In this document: one piece after another, positions 1 to 8,860 of the stretch | Position numbering within the stretch: position 1 is the first letter of the stretch | Layout: each line of letters opens with the position of its first letter | Source: a virus | DNA length: 61,470 nt | Reading direction: 5' to 3' (one strand) | Virus record (IMG/VR): IMGVR_UViG_3300034200_001057 | Coordinates: 1-61,470 of that record | Notes under the pieces: generated by a model | The model's input: only the letters and a program-made list of their open reading frames with translations | Database searches by the model: none | Told to the model about the DNA's origin: nothing | Translations under genes and position numbers: made by a program

Positions 1-135
1 CACGTACCCAGAACCTTAAACTTTAGAGCATCGAGTATTCCGACCGAGACACCAGAGGCAAAATCAGTCCCGTACCGAACCTCATAACTCTTAATTGCAA
101 ACGAGCCCGACGCTGCCGACCATGACAACAAAACC
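1..135. repeat. Contig terminal overlap, left copy
   Basis: These 135 bases are repeated at 61336-61470. The only difference is base 9 (C here, T at 61344), which falls in a third codon position (Leu CTA or CTG on the minus strand). The tail-tip reading frame passes through both copies unbroken, so this is best read as the overlap of a circular assembly. A short true terminal repeat or a tandem duplication inside the tail gene is less likely. Confidence 0.9.
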
Positions 136-2288
136 CCATCACCATCAATGGCACTACTTACTGATGGGGTTGACGGAGTAGTAACAGTCACGTCTGCAAA
201 AACACTATTACTCGAATAGTTTACCGAAGTGTCCACGGCTCGAACAAAAAATCGGTATGTACCCGATGTTCTAGGCTCATAATAGAATGGCGACGAGCGA
301 ACACCAGCAATAAAAGTGGATGTAAGAATGTCGCCGCCTGGTGTCGTCGATAGCCGAATTTCGTATTCTCGTACGTCAAGATCGACAACGGGGGTCCACG
401 AAACCCTGATGCCATACTCCTGTAACGTTGCTGTAACTCCTGTTGGATTACTCGGTGGAGCTGTTTTGCCGACTATCGTATGCCCCGTTACAGTAACCCA
501 GTTTCCAGTCTGCCCCATTGCCGAGACCGCTCTGATTCTTACGTCGTAGCTTTGCCCGTCGTGAACATCGAGGATGTAGGTATTCGTGCTTAGTCCCGGA
601 ACGCTTGAAGAATTGAGCCATGTAGCATCCGCGCTCTTTTTGTACTGAATCTCGTACCGTCCGCCGTTAGTTACGAACGCATCGATGCTTGCCGTCCACG
701 AAACATAGAGCCGAGCAAAAATAGTTCCATCTTGCCTAATGTAGAGATGCGACGTACCCGAGGCAAGAGTCAGTGCGGTAGGGTCTGATACGGTAAACGG
801 ATTAGGAAGGTCTGTGTTTGGCGCAAGGTCGAAGGTAGTTTCGTTCCCTGTGTTCCAAGCGTATACGCCCGATGACGTCTCCTGTAGAGCAAGCTTTACC
901 GCAAAGTATGGATTCCCTGTTGGGTCTTGTTCGATAATAAGAGCCGAACGAATGACCTCAAATACTTTTGAGGACCATCCGAATCGAGCGTAAGTGAGCG
1001 TTACCCACTCCCCTGGTTCTGCCTGGTACGCATCCATTCTTGCGGTAAACTCAACGATGATCCCCTGCCTAATTGACTCAAGCTCAATCTTCGCGAGCCT
1101 CTGCGCTGCCGATGCCGAGGTAGTCATCGTATAGGTTAGGTCCTCGTATATTCGCGTTCCGCCGTCCTCCGTTTGGTACGTAGCATTTGCAACCACGGGG
1201 AAATCTGATTCTTCGTAGTTGTTAAGGTTGGAAATAAAGTTACCGCGTACGGCGTTGAATGAATCGATTCGCGGTGTCTTAGTAACCACCTCAATGTCAC
1301 TAAGAATCATGTCGGCTGTAATATTGAGAACTGTAGACGCTCTCGCCTTACCTGCCCAAAGACTGAACTTTCCCTCTGTGTAAGGAAGCCGGCCATGCAT
1401 CGCACCAACCATCTCCTCGATGATACTTCCTGGAGATTGATCAGCATTAAAATGCGTGTTTATAAGGTACCTAAACTCAGTACCACCGCCAGCGAGTGAG
1501 ATTGCATCTTCGCAGTCGCTTACTGCCTGATTTAGCCTAGTAGAATTAAACTCGCCGGATGTTGCCCCGAGGCCCCATCTTGCGTTGAGCATGTAATCAT
1601 AGAGAACCATCGCGGCATTTGCTGCACCTGGTGCATTAGTGGACGTTCTTGGATCGGTGACGCTGTACTTACCCGAAACTAGAAACGAAATATCAGGCGT
1701 TCCATCTTTGAATACAGTCTCATTCCATTTCAATCGGAAGTACACATGAGCATGTCCTCGTTGCCTATGGTCTGAAGTCCATTTTGTTGGAACATCGGCA
1801 ACCGCCTCGCTTAATGCCGACTGAGAATCAGATCCGTAATTGATCTGCATCTTGACAAGACCGTCGAAGATACCATCGGCTTGAACTACTCCAGTCGGTC
1901 GCGTGGATAGTGCCGTTTTCCACGGTACTTCAATACCGTTGAAAAACACCTTTCGGATTAGGTTTATTTCATGCGCCGCAATCGTAACGACGAGATGAAG
2001 GTAAAGGTCCTTTTGGTCAACCGGCCCCGAGGTGTGAATGAATGTAATCGCTCCACCAGTAACCACATCCCCGTAGATAATCTTCCACGGAGTATTTGGA
2101 TCAACTGATGCCTCCTCTCTGCCGCGAAGATAACGGTTGATCGCTCTTCGCTTTCGCATCTTTGCGATACGTTGCTGAAGGTTTTTATTATTTCTTGGTA
2201 AGTTATGCTTAGTAAGGTATTCCCTCGCGGCCTTTCGTTCTTCCGCAGTGATAGGGCCAAGCGTAAGCCAATAGTTTTGGTTAGCCAT
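1..2288 (-). CDS. Tail tip attachment / host-specificity protein (gpJ-like), N-terminal part
   Basis: Starts at the ATG complementary to 2286-2288 and stays open to base 1, then continues in the same frame at 61335 and ends at 59469; joined, it is about 1384 residues. The first ~600 residues carry the typical tail-tip region of lambda gpJ-type proteins, including stretches such as NARWGLGATSGEFN and INTHFNADQSPGSIIEEMVG. From about residue 600, fibronectin type III-like domains begin. In lambda-like phages this protein closes the tail tip and contacts the receptor. It is last in the head-to-tail gene order, directly after two minor tail genes, as expected. It is partial here only because of where the contig was opened. 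Confidence 0.93.
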   Translation of the reverse strand, partial: MANQNYWLTLGPITAEERKAAREYLTKHNLPRNNKNLQQRIAKMRKRRAINRYLRGREEASVDPNTPWKIIYGDVVTGGAITFIHTSGPVDQKDLYLHLVVTIAAHEINLIRKVFFNGIEVPWKTALSTRPTGVVQADGIFDGLVKMQINYGSDSQSALSEAVADVPTKWTSDHRQRGHAHVYFRLKWNETVFKDGTPDISFLVSGKYSVTDPRTSTNAPGAANAAMVLYDYMLNARWGLGATSGEFNSTRLNQAVSDCEDAISLAGGGTEFRYLINTHFNADQSPGSIIEEMVGAMHGRLPYTEGKFSLWAGKARASTVLNITADMILSDIEVVTKTPRIDSFNAVRGNFISNLNNYEESDFPVVANATYQTEDGGTRIYEDLTYTMTTSASAAQRLAKIELESIRQGIIVEFTARMDAYQAEPGEWVTLTYARFGWSSKVFEVIRSALIIEQDPTGNPYFAVKLALQETSSGVYAWNTGNETTFDLAPNTDLPNPFTVSDPTALTLASGTSHLYIRQDGTIFARLYVSWTASIDAFVTNGGRYEIQYKKSADATWLNSSSVPGLSTNTYILDVHDGQSYDVRIRAVSAMGQTGNWVTVTGHTIVGKTAPPSNPTGVTATLQEYGIRVSWTPVVDLDVREYEIRLSTTPGGDILTSTFIAGVRSSPFYYEPRTSGTYRFFVRAVDTSVNYSSNSVFADVTVTTPSTPSVSSAIDGDGVLLSWSAASGSFAIKSYEVRYGTDFASGVSVGILDALKFKVLGT

Positions 2289-2913
2289 TAGTCCTCTTTT
2301 GACTTCCCCTAGTCCCGCCGTTCTGCCGCTTGTTGTCCTTCTTCTGCTTTTCTTTCTTGCCTCCCCATTGGCCGCTCCAATTGCTTGCAGCTACCACGTA
2401 CTCGAAACCTCTATCACCAGAGAAAAGAGCTTGCTGAGAATCGTGCGTCCATCTTCCTTCTCTTGGCCGGTCCATGTCTACTAGCCTTGATTCGTAGTTA
2501 AGGCGAGCCGTGGTTTGGTCTGCGCTTTCTGTGATTTCAGCATGAGAGTATCCGCCCTGCCACCAGAGATATGGATCGGCAATCACTACGTTATCAATAT
2601 TCACGTATCCGATGTAGAGCTTCCCCGTTGCCCCTTGCTTTTGGTCGCCTAGTACGAGCGAAATAACCGAAGCAGGAATACCGGATAGGTTGACCGTCAT
2701 CGAAAGAGCCTCAACCTCAATCGACTCATCGCCTTGCTCGATGCCTTGAAGCCATCCGTTCCCTAGCCACGTTTGAGAGCTCCAGGAAAGGCTACCGTAT
2801 CCGTTCCAGATTCTTAGGGTGCTCGTAGCAAACACTCCCTCAAAAAGAATGATGGGTCGATTGCTTGACGCTGTAGCTTGTGCGATGAATCCAGCGGTTA
2901 AATTACGTGGCAC
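2281..2913 (-). CDS. Tail tip/baseplate hub protein (DUF2163-like)
   Basis: 210 residues, overlapping the gpJ start by 8 bases. It resembles the phage BR0599/DUF2163-type hub proteins: a beta-rich body and, near residues 150-170, the signature DRPREGRWTHDSQQALFSGD followed by RGFEYV. The C-terminal ~30 residues are a Lys/Gln/Gly-rich tail. The family sits between tape measure and tip protein in siphophages and gene transfer agents and helps form the distal tail ring. I infer the same role from order and motif. Confidence 0.8.
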   Translation of the reverse strand: MPRNLTAGFIAQATASSNRPIILFEGVFATSTLRIWNGYGSLSWSSQTWLGNGWLQGIEQGDESIEVEALSMTVNLSGIPASVISLVLGDQKQGATGKLYIGYVNIDNVVIADPYLWWQGGYSHAEITESADQTTARLNYESRLVDMDRPREGRWTHDSQQALFSGDRGFEYVVAASNWSGQWGGKKEKQKKDNKRQNGGTRGSQKRTNG

Positions 2914-2915
2914 AC

Positions 2916-3527
2916 CTAGATCGCCTCCACCGCTGAAAACGAAATAGAGTAAACAAGCTCTCTATCAATCTCGTTAAGGCGAACCTCTGAATCGGCAAGC
3001 CGAAAGAGGCCGACGCAGTTACTTGTGATGATCGGGGTATCAATCACCGATGCCTCTCGAAGCCTAGGCCATATCTCAATATTGACGTTACCGAGCCCAT
3101 CTGAGGTTGCATCAACAAGCACTTTATAGAGTCGCTGCCCAATCTGAATATAGTCGCCAGCTCTTAAAACGGCAGAACTAAAGGACCACCCTTTTGTTGA
3201 TAGAGTGTTCCCCGTTTGCCCGTTAGCTTGACACAGTGGCGTTCCTGCCACGGTCCCGCGTGCGGTCTTACCTAACGGGTCACCCATGAGAAACGTTCCC
3301 TTAGGCCCCATTAGAGCCGTTAGAAAGGCAATCCATGGTTCTGCTTTGCTCCTCGCTACGGCAAGCCCTACGCTTACCTCTGCCGCCCATAGCTGCCCCT
3401 GGTGCTCTTGTGTTTGAGTCGCGAAGGTAAAGGGGCTCCTAAGTAACCCAACGGCGTTAAAAGAGGTAAGAGCGAATCGCTCAATACCTATCGTTGAAGG
3501 AAGAGTTAGTGGGTATGAGATACTCAT
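2916..3527 (-). CDS. Minor tail protein (distal tail component)
   Basis: 203 residues; its start overlaps the tape-measure stop by 4 bases (ATGA), so the two are translationally coupled. The protein is beta-rich with no clear catalytic motif. Its position between tape measure and hub protein, and residues such as WIAFLTALMGPKGTFLMGDP, match minor tail proteins of HK97-type siphophages. A distal tail role is inferred from order more than from sequence. Confidence 0.72.
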   Translation of the reverse strand: MSISYPLTLPSTIGIERFALTSFNAVGLLRSPFTFATQTQEHQGQLWAAEVSVGLAVARSKAEPWIAFLTALMGPKGTFLMGDPLGKTARGTVAGTPLCQANGQTGNTLSTKGWSFSSAVLRAGDYIQIGQRLYKVLVDATSDGLGNVNIEIWPRLREASVIDTPIITSNCVGLFRLADSEVRLNEIDRELVYSISFSAVEAI

Positions 3528-6500
3528 GTAGTCCTCCGTGACCTACTAGCAGAGCGACTAATCGAGTCAAGCACCCGCCTTTCTGAGTTCCTAAGTGCCG
3601 ACCGAATAGACTTCTCCACGCCAGGTGCAGCCCCTCGAGCGTCGATATGGATTGAATACCCACCGCCCCCGTGACCGTTTGCCGCAATATTACCAAACAT
3701 CGCAACGCCTAGCTTGCCGTTTTTTCGAGTAAGAGGAAGTACCGCTTCTGGTCCCGCCTCGCCCATAAGTGCCCGAGTAGGGCCAGTGAGAATTCCGCCC
3801 TTTGCCATCGTTACGTCAGTTTCAAGCTCATCAACCGGATCGGATGGAGCTTTACCACCCTGAGCCTTCGTGTTTGCGTTTAACGCTCGTGTGTTCGCAT
3901 CAGTACTAGCCGTATTCGAAGAGATTGAGTCGCCAATCTTCTTTCCAGTATCGGTAAACTTAACGCCAAGGGCTTGCATGTCGGCAACGATACCGCCGGC
4001 AGTTCTATCCGAGAGCTGCATGAGCTCCCCGATGCTTGTCACTCCTCTTTGCTGAAGTGCCTTGAAGAATGCATCCACTGTTGCAGGGTCGAAGGTCTTG
4101 AGTAATTCAACTCGCAGTTGCTCGAAGTTCTTTATGCCGGCTTCAGCCGCTTCAACGGCAATGTCTCGAATAGACTGCACCGCTTCGAATCCGCGAGCAC
4201 CAGAGCCAAGAAGATTATCCATTGCTTGACCGAACGCTCCGACCGCAGCGAGGCCAGGTTTGAACGCCTCCGCAACGCCTTGAATATCCGATTCAATCTC
4301 TAGCCAGGTTCTCTCTCCCTTTAGTCCTGTTTCAACAAGCTGCTTTTCAATCTCTTCAAAGGAAAGTCCCAATCTTTTTACGAGCATCCTCGCATTGTCG
4401 ATATTGAACTTTAAGTTCTCACCAAGTAAGAATCCAATTTGGGCACCAACGTCCTCAGTGATTCCGAGGATTTCTTTAAACGCCTCACCCAATCCCGAGA
4501 AGGTTCTACTAACCTCTTTCGTTTGGCTGTTAAGAGTATCAGCCCACTTTCCATCGTTGAATCGGCCCGATGAGCCTTCCATGAAGTTCGTAAGCCGACT
4601 ACTCCCTCCATTGCCATCACGTACCGTTAAGCCGCCCATCTCCCGAAGGCGATCTTCCATGTAGTTTGCGAACGAGTGCCGTGATTGGGTTTCTCTGTTT
4701 TGGGGGCCGCGACCAAACATGCCGCCAATAGCCTTTCCAATTTCTGCACCAAACTGACCGCCAAGAACAATTTGACCTAAGGCAGCACCAGTTCCCGACG
4801 CGTTATTGTTCTCAGCATCAATTTCTCTAGCACCGCGAAGAGATTGGAAAATCTGAAAGGCAACTTGCGCACCTTGCTGAATTGCAGCGAGCGTAGCGCC
4901 ACCACTGCCGGTCGATCCACCAAATGACCCATTCTCTAATCCTGGACCCTGTATACCGGCTCCATGAGCATCTGCCGTCGAGAGATTGGAGCCAAGGAAA
5001 TCTAGAAGTCCACCACCATTACCACTACCCCCACCGCTTCCAAACAATCCGCCGAGGGCTTCACCAATATCATCTGCAAATCCTGCTGCAATCTGTGCGA
5101 ATATTGGCGAGAGACCAAGAATGGAGCCACTAAAAAGATCTTCGAATGTCGCTACCCAGGATTCTGATTGTGCCTTTCGTGCCTGAAACTCAGCGTCGAT
5201 GGCCTGAGCGTTTAGCCGCATCTGCTCGTCGTTGTACTCTTCTAGTGCTTTGAGGCGCTCTTTTCCCTCATTATCCGCAGCTTTCGAAGCTCCCTTTTCT
5301 TTCTCCTCACCGAGTCGCTTCTCAAAGTTGATTGCGTTGCGTTGTGCCTTGTTGTCGTTCCATCCAAGTGGTTTGTTTAATGGAAATGGCGCTCCTGGAT
5401 TACTTGCCATCAGTTGATCTTTTTCGATTAGATCAATTGCAACTTTTAGGTCATTTTGCTTTTGCTTTATGGCCTCTCTGAGTGACTGGATTTCTTTATT
5501 TGTATCACCAGCGATATTAGTATTGAGTTTACTATCGAGCCATCTTGCAGCCGGGCTGTTTATTCCCCTACTTCCCTGAAGCTCTAAAACTTTTATCTGT
5601 CCCTCAAGAGCGGTGATCTCTTGTTGTAACTTCCCTCCGTAGTTGTTGTAGATATCCTTTGTAGTTCCATTTCCTGTAGCCAAGCGAATAACTTGAGCGA
5701 TTTGTGAGATCTTATCGGCAACCGATTGCAAGTTTGGCAACGCTGAAGCGATAGTGCTTATCATCGATGCAACATCATTACCGACCGACACCCAGTCGAT
5801 TTTCTTTATTTCGTTTGCTAGATCGTTGTAGACTCTTGCTAAATCTTGATTATCATTAATCGCAATCGCTATTTGTCCGCGAGCTTCTTCAATCGCCGCT
5901 GCAAATGCCTCTTGTCCTTGAGTGACCGACTCGCCAAGCTCCCCCATCTCAGCAATACGAGTGGTAAGCTGCTCAAACGCAAGTGCCGAATTTTCTGCCT
6001 TAGAACCGGCTTCTCCTAACTCAAATCCGAACTTCTTTAGGGCCTCCGCCTTACCCGAACCTATAGCTTCGATAAGTTGATTAAGAACAGGTACCGTATC
6101 CTGTCCAGTAGCGTCAGCAAATTGATTTGCGTACTTTGCAAGGTCGGCAAACTTCTCATTGAGGTTAGGAATACCGCGAAGCATTCCTTCGTTCGCTGCT
6201 TGCATGAGGTCGAACGCATTGACCGTGCCGAGGACTGCCTCTTGAGCTTTCTTGATTGCTCCAGAACTACCGCCTAGAGCCTTAAAATTGTCCGCTATTG
6301 CGCCGAGCTTGTCGCCCTCGCCGGCAAGGTTCCCAATGGCTTTAGAGATGTTGAGTATCTCGCGAGATACACCCTTTGCAAGCTCCTGCCCGAACCCCTC
6401 AAAGAACCCCCGCATTACCGAACCAAAGCCGGACGTTGCCTTCTTTAGAACGCCCTGAGCCTGATCCATATCGCGCTGAAGGTTTGCAATGTTTGCGCGT

Positions 6501-6538
6501 ATATCAATCAGGAGATTGTACATCCCCTTGTCAGCCAT
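3524..6538 (-). CDS. Tail tape measure protein
   Basis: 1004 residues. N-terminal helical heptad region (MADKGMYNLLIDIRANIANL onward), long Ala/Gln-rich coiled coils, a Gly-rich hydrophobic centre around residues 460-620 (Gly/Ser runs, likely membrane-interacting), and a Gly/His-rich segment near the C terminus containing GPTRALMGEAGPEAVLPL, a motif common at the ends of tape measures. The protein sets tail length; by the usual relation of about 0.15 nm per residue the tail would be roughly 150 nm. It follows the frameshifted chaperone pair, with a short overlap with the second chaperone frame. Confidence 0.95.
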   Translation of the reverse strand: MADKGMYNLLIDIRANIANLQRDMDQAQGVLKKATSGFGSVMRGFFEGFGQELAKGVSREILNISKAIGNLAGEGDKLGAIADNFKALGGSSGAIKKAQEAVLGTVNAFDLMQAANEGMLRGIPNLNEKFADLAKYANQFADATGQDTVPVLNQLIEAIGSGKAEALKKFGFELGEAGSKAENSALAFEQLTTRIAEMGELGESVTQGQEAFAAAIEEARGQIAIAINDNQDLARVYNDLANEIKKIDWVSVGNDVASMISTIASALPNLQSVADKISQIAQVIRLATGNGTTKDIYNNYGGKLQQEITALEGQIKVLELQGSRGINSPAARWLDSKLNTNIAGDTNKEIQSLREAIKQKQNDLKVAIDLIEKDQLMASNPGAPFPLNKPLGWNDNKAQRNAINFEKRLGEEKEKGASKAADNEGKERLKALEEYNDEQMRLNAQAIDAEFQARKAQSESWVATFEDLFSGSILGLSPIFAQIAAGFADDIGEALGGLFGSGGGSGNGGGLLDFLGSNLSTADAHGAGIQGPGLENGSFGGSTGSGGATLAAIQQGAQVAFQIFQSLRGAREIDAENNNASGTGAALGQIVLGGQFGAEIGKAIGGMFGRGPQNRETQSRHSFANYMEDRLREMGGLTVRDGNGGSSRLTNFMEGSSGRFNDGKWADTLNSQTKEVSRTFSGLGEAFKEILGITEDVGAQIGFLLGENLKFNIDNARMLVKRLGLSFEEIEKQLVETGLKGERTWLEIESDIQGVAEAFKPGLAAVGAFGQAMDNLLGSGARGFEAVQSIRDIAVEAAEAGIKNFEQLRVELLKTFDPATVDAFFKALQQRGVTSIGELMQLSDRTAGGIVADMQALGVKFTDTGKKIGDSISSNTASTDANTRALNANTKAQGGKAPSDPVDELETDVTMAKGGILTGPTRALMGEAGPEAVLPLTRKNGKLGVAMFGNIAANGHGGGGYSIHIDARGAAPGVEKSIRSALRNSERRVLDSISRSASRSRRTT

Positions 6539-6863
6539 TTTCCTCCGAAGGTGGTGGTGGAGCTTGCGGGAAGCATGACTTGAGAAGGGCGATCATTTCT
6601 TCCGCTGATTGCTCTTCGTTTTCTACTTCCTCATCTCCATAATCAGGCATGAACTGCTTAGGTGTAAACGGGGGATCGTCCTTACCCCTTGAAGTATTTG
6701 CAATTACCGACGAGATTATGGCCGCTCTAAAGTCAAGCCGCATATTGTCCTGGTCGTACCGCTCCGATAGCGCAGAGAATTGGGCAGGGGTTAGCTCCCA
6801 GAACTGCTCATCAGTCAGCCCAAAATCATAAACACCGATAGACCAGAGCGTTAGCCAGTCCAT
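6531..6863 (-). CDS. Tail assembly chaperone, frameshift extension (gpGT-like)
   Basis: 110 residues if started at its own ATG, but its frame is open upstream into the preceding gene. It contains the FWELTPAQFSALSERYDQDN-like segment typical of the T domain of tail assembly chaperones. A canonical slippery heptamer in the upstream gene would give a fusion of about 233 residues by a -1 shift (105 residues, an 18-residue linker, then this ORF). In lambda the G and GT products bind the tape measure and recruit tube subunits. I expect this ORF to be made mainly as the fusion. Confidence 0.82.
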   Translation of the reverse strand: MDWLTLWSIGVYDFGLTDEQFWELTPAQFSALSERYDQDNMRLDFRAAIISSVIANTSRGKDDPPFTPKQFMPDYGDEEVENEEQSAEEMIALLKSCFPQAPPPPSEENG

Positions 6864-6898
6864 CTCGTCGTCGTTTGATTGCTCTTTGCCGCCTTTTT

Positions 6899-7231
6899 TT
6901 ACTCGGCGGCCACGTCGTTTTTTATTTTTTCGGGGAGCTCTGCCTTCTTGAACATGTCTCGAACGAGCTGTTGAACATCACCGAGATGTTGACCAGTCAT
7001 AAGGTCCGCAACATCATCGATTGACTTGCCGCTCTTCTCTCCACCGATTGCCGCCCATACGAGAGTGACGAGATCGGTAGCAGAGGCATTTACCCAAAGC
7101 ATTGGATCGAGTCCGTTCTTGCCGGATGCCTTTTCAAAGCGAACAAAAAGAGAGAACGAGGGAACGAGCTTAAACTTATCCTCACCCAAGACAAGAAACG
7201 TCTCAGGTAGGGCGTGTTGTGCGTTATCCAT
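6899..7231 (-). CDS. Tail assembly chaperone (gpG-like)
   Basis: 110 residues, between the tail-tube genes and the tape measure, the invariant place for this chaperone. Near the end, codons ATA AAA AAC (residues 103-105) contain the slippery sequence A AAA AAC. The zero-frame product stops at residue 110, while ribosomes shifting back one base read on into the next ORF. Sequence motifs of the G domain are weak, as usual for this fast-evolving family; the call rests on position, size and the frameshift. Confidence 0.85.
   Translation of the reverse strand: MDNAQHALPETFLVLGEDKFKLVPSFSLFVRFEKASGKNGLDPMLWVNASATDLVTLVWAAIGGEKSGKSIDDVADLMTGQHLGDVQQLVRDMFKKAELPEKIKNDVAAE
6917..6923 (-). promoter_or_regulatory. 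Programmed -1 ribosomal frameshift site A AAA AAC
   Basis: Heptamer A_AAA_AAC in the correct phase of the chaperone gene, about 15 bases before its stop. After a -1 slip the frame is open through the stop (reads CGA CGT GGC CGC CGA GTA AAA AAA GGC...) into the downstream ORF. This matches the X XXY YYZ rule used by lambda-like tail chaperones. Confidence 0.88.
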
Positions 7232-7240
7232 AAACTCCTA

Positions 7241-7669
7241 TTATGTCCAGGTCGGCCAGCCAGTGACCTTAATTGTTACGTTCGCAGATACCGCCTGTTC
7301 AAGCTCGGCAGATATCTCGAACCCAGTAACAATACCAGAAAATGCGAGAATAACCGTAGGACTAAATTGAAATTCAAGCCTAAAAGCTGTGGTTATTCCA
7401 TTATAGAGGTCAGTCACAAGAAGCTGATGACCAGTGCCACCGCCATTAGGAATATAGTTCACAGTGAATGAGAGTGTTCCTGCATCGCGAAGCGTTGCAA
7501 CGAACTCACGAACACCAGCGGAATCAAAGGAAGTTACCTCAGTGATTCCACCTGCGAGCCCAGGACCACGCACCCCTTTTACTTCTGCGATTGTGTTAAA
7601 TGTTGTAGATCCGGGTGTGCTCTCTCTCTTGAGAACGCACTTCGATCCAGGTTTAGCTGATGTTGGCAT
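7241..7669 (-). CDS. Major tail tube protein, short paralogue
   Basis: 142 residues. Nearly the whole sequence aligns with the upstream 254-residue protein, for example GPGLAGGITEVTSFDSAG and an almost identical C-terminal block (GIVTGFEISAELEQAVSANV and the last ~10 residues). The fold pattern and position are those of HK97/lambda gpV-type tail tube subunits. It lacks the ~110-residue domain present in the paralogue. It could be the bulk tube subunit, with the longer form as a minor decorated one, or the reverse. Confidence 0.87.
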   Translation of the reverse strand: MPTSAKPGSKCVLKRESTPGSTTFNTIAEVKGVRGPGLAGGITEVTSFDSAGVREFVATLRDAGTLSFTVNYIPNGGGTGHQLLVTDLYNGITTAFRLEFQFSPTVILAFSGIVTGFEISAELEQAVSANVTIKVTGWPTWT

Positions 7670-7681
7670 TTATCCTCCGTG

Positions 7682-8446
7682 TTAGAACCAAGTAGGCCAT
7701 CCAGTGACTTTGATAGTGACATTCGCTGATACTGCTTGCTCTAATTCCGCAGATATCTCAAATCCAGTGACAATGCCAGAGAATGAGAGCTCTGTGCTAA
7801 AGGTGTCAGAGAACGTGAAGTTAAAATTACGAGTCAATCCGTCCTCTGCATCCTCAATAAGAAGCTGATGACCTGTGCCGGCTCCGTTTGGAATGTAGTT
7901 CACTGAGAATGAAACTGTTCCCGCATCGCGAAGTGTCGAAATAAACTCACGAATCCCAGCGGAATCAAAGGAGGTTACTTCAGTAATTCCACCAGCTAGA
8001 CCAGGTCCACGAAATCCGCGAACCTCTGCAACCGCCGTAAAGGTTTCACCGTCTACACCGCCTGAAAGAGATGCAGAACCAGCCGCAGCAATCGTGCCGG
8101 TTCCGTCTGATACTGCGCGAGCATCCCAGTTAGCAATGAAAGTCGCGTTTGCGTACAGAGCTGCGATAATCTGTGCAACGGTAGAGCTTGCACTGCCGCC
8201 GCCGTTAGTGGCGCTGTTGATTGTTACCGCTGAGGTGGTAACCGTTACCGAGAGAGGAGTATTGGTTCCAGAAACTACAATCGAACATGTCTTTGAGTTA
8301 CCGGCAGTACCAGGCGTACCCCAGTAAAGAATGAGCCCAGAAGAGCCCGACCCCATAGTGCGGGAAGCCCTCACGGCAAGCGTGCCTGAATCCGCGTTTC
8401 CTCTCTTAAGTACACACCGTGAGCCAGTGATTGATCCCGTTGGCAT
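7682..8446 (-). CDS. Major tail tube protein, long paralogue with inserted domain
   Basis: 254 residues. Residues ~1-15 and ~135-254 match the neighbouring 142-residue tail protein, but residues ~17-132 hold an extra beta-rich Ser/Thr/Gly/Ala domain (TAGNSKTCSIVVSGTNTPLS ... AAGSASLSGG) of a type found repeatedly in phage tail and sheath proteins. The inserted domain probably projects from the tube surface. Spacing to the second copy is 12 bases, so both are probably made from one transcript. Duplication followed by domain gain or loss is the simplest origin. Confidence 0.87.
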   Translation of the reverse strand: MPTGSITGSRCVLKRGNADSGTLAVRASRTMGSGSSGLILYWGTPGTAGNSKTCSIVVSGTNTPLSVTVTTSAVTINSATNGGGSASSTVAQIIAALYANATFIANWDARAVSDGTGTIAAAGSASLSGGVDGETFTAVAEVRGFRGPGLAGGITEVTSFDSAGIREFISTLRDAGTVSFSVNYIPNGAGTGHQLLIEDAEDGLTRNFNFTFSDTFSTELSFSGIVTGFEISAELEQAVSANVTIKVTGWPTWF

Positions 8447-8470
8447 ATGCTCCTATAAGTTATCTTCAAA

Positions 8471-8860
8471 TCAGTAATACCAGAAACGAGCCGAGCACGA
8501 AACGTGGAAGGTTTCGGTATCCGACTCGTACAACTCAATAAAGCTCCACTCCAGTACGTTATCAATCCGAATATCGGAGTAGGTTCCCGAGTAGCCGTGT
8601 AGTGCAACCCTTACGCTTTCCGCAAGGTCTTGCGTTGCTTTCGCTGTCTTACCCCAACAGTCAATCGAAATGACGGGCATCTTTAGCCCAGAATACCCAG
8701 TGAAGCTTTCAACCTGGTCGCCGTAGGTAGTTTGGTAGGTAATAGCAGGTAGGACCGGATTATCAGGCATTCTAACGCGATAAATGCGCGTTCCTACGAC
8801 TGAGGAGACCGAAACGTCATTGGCTAGAATGTTGTAAATTGCGTCCTCTATCGTTGCCAT
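8471..8860 (-). CDS. Tail completion/terminator protein (DUF3168-like)
   Basis: 129 residues, overlapping the preceding gene by one base. It begins with the IEDAIYNILANDVSVSSVVG pattern and contains PDNPVLPAITYQTTYGDQ, typical of the DUF3168 / gpU-like tail terminator family that caps the tube at the head-proximal end. Its place just before the tube genes agrees. Confidence 0.85.
   Translation of the reverse strand: MATIEDAIYNILANDVSVSSVVGTRIYRVRMPDNPVLPAITYQTTYGDQVESFTGYSGLKMPVISIDCWGKTAKATQDLAESVRVALHGYSGTYSDIRIDNVLEWSFIELYESDTETFHVSCSARFWYY

Noticed and set aside
1-135. True direct terminal repeat of a linear virion genome
   Set aside because: The repeat lies in the middle of the tail-tip gene, an unlikely packaging end, and has a mismatch; assembly overlap explains it better.
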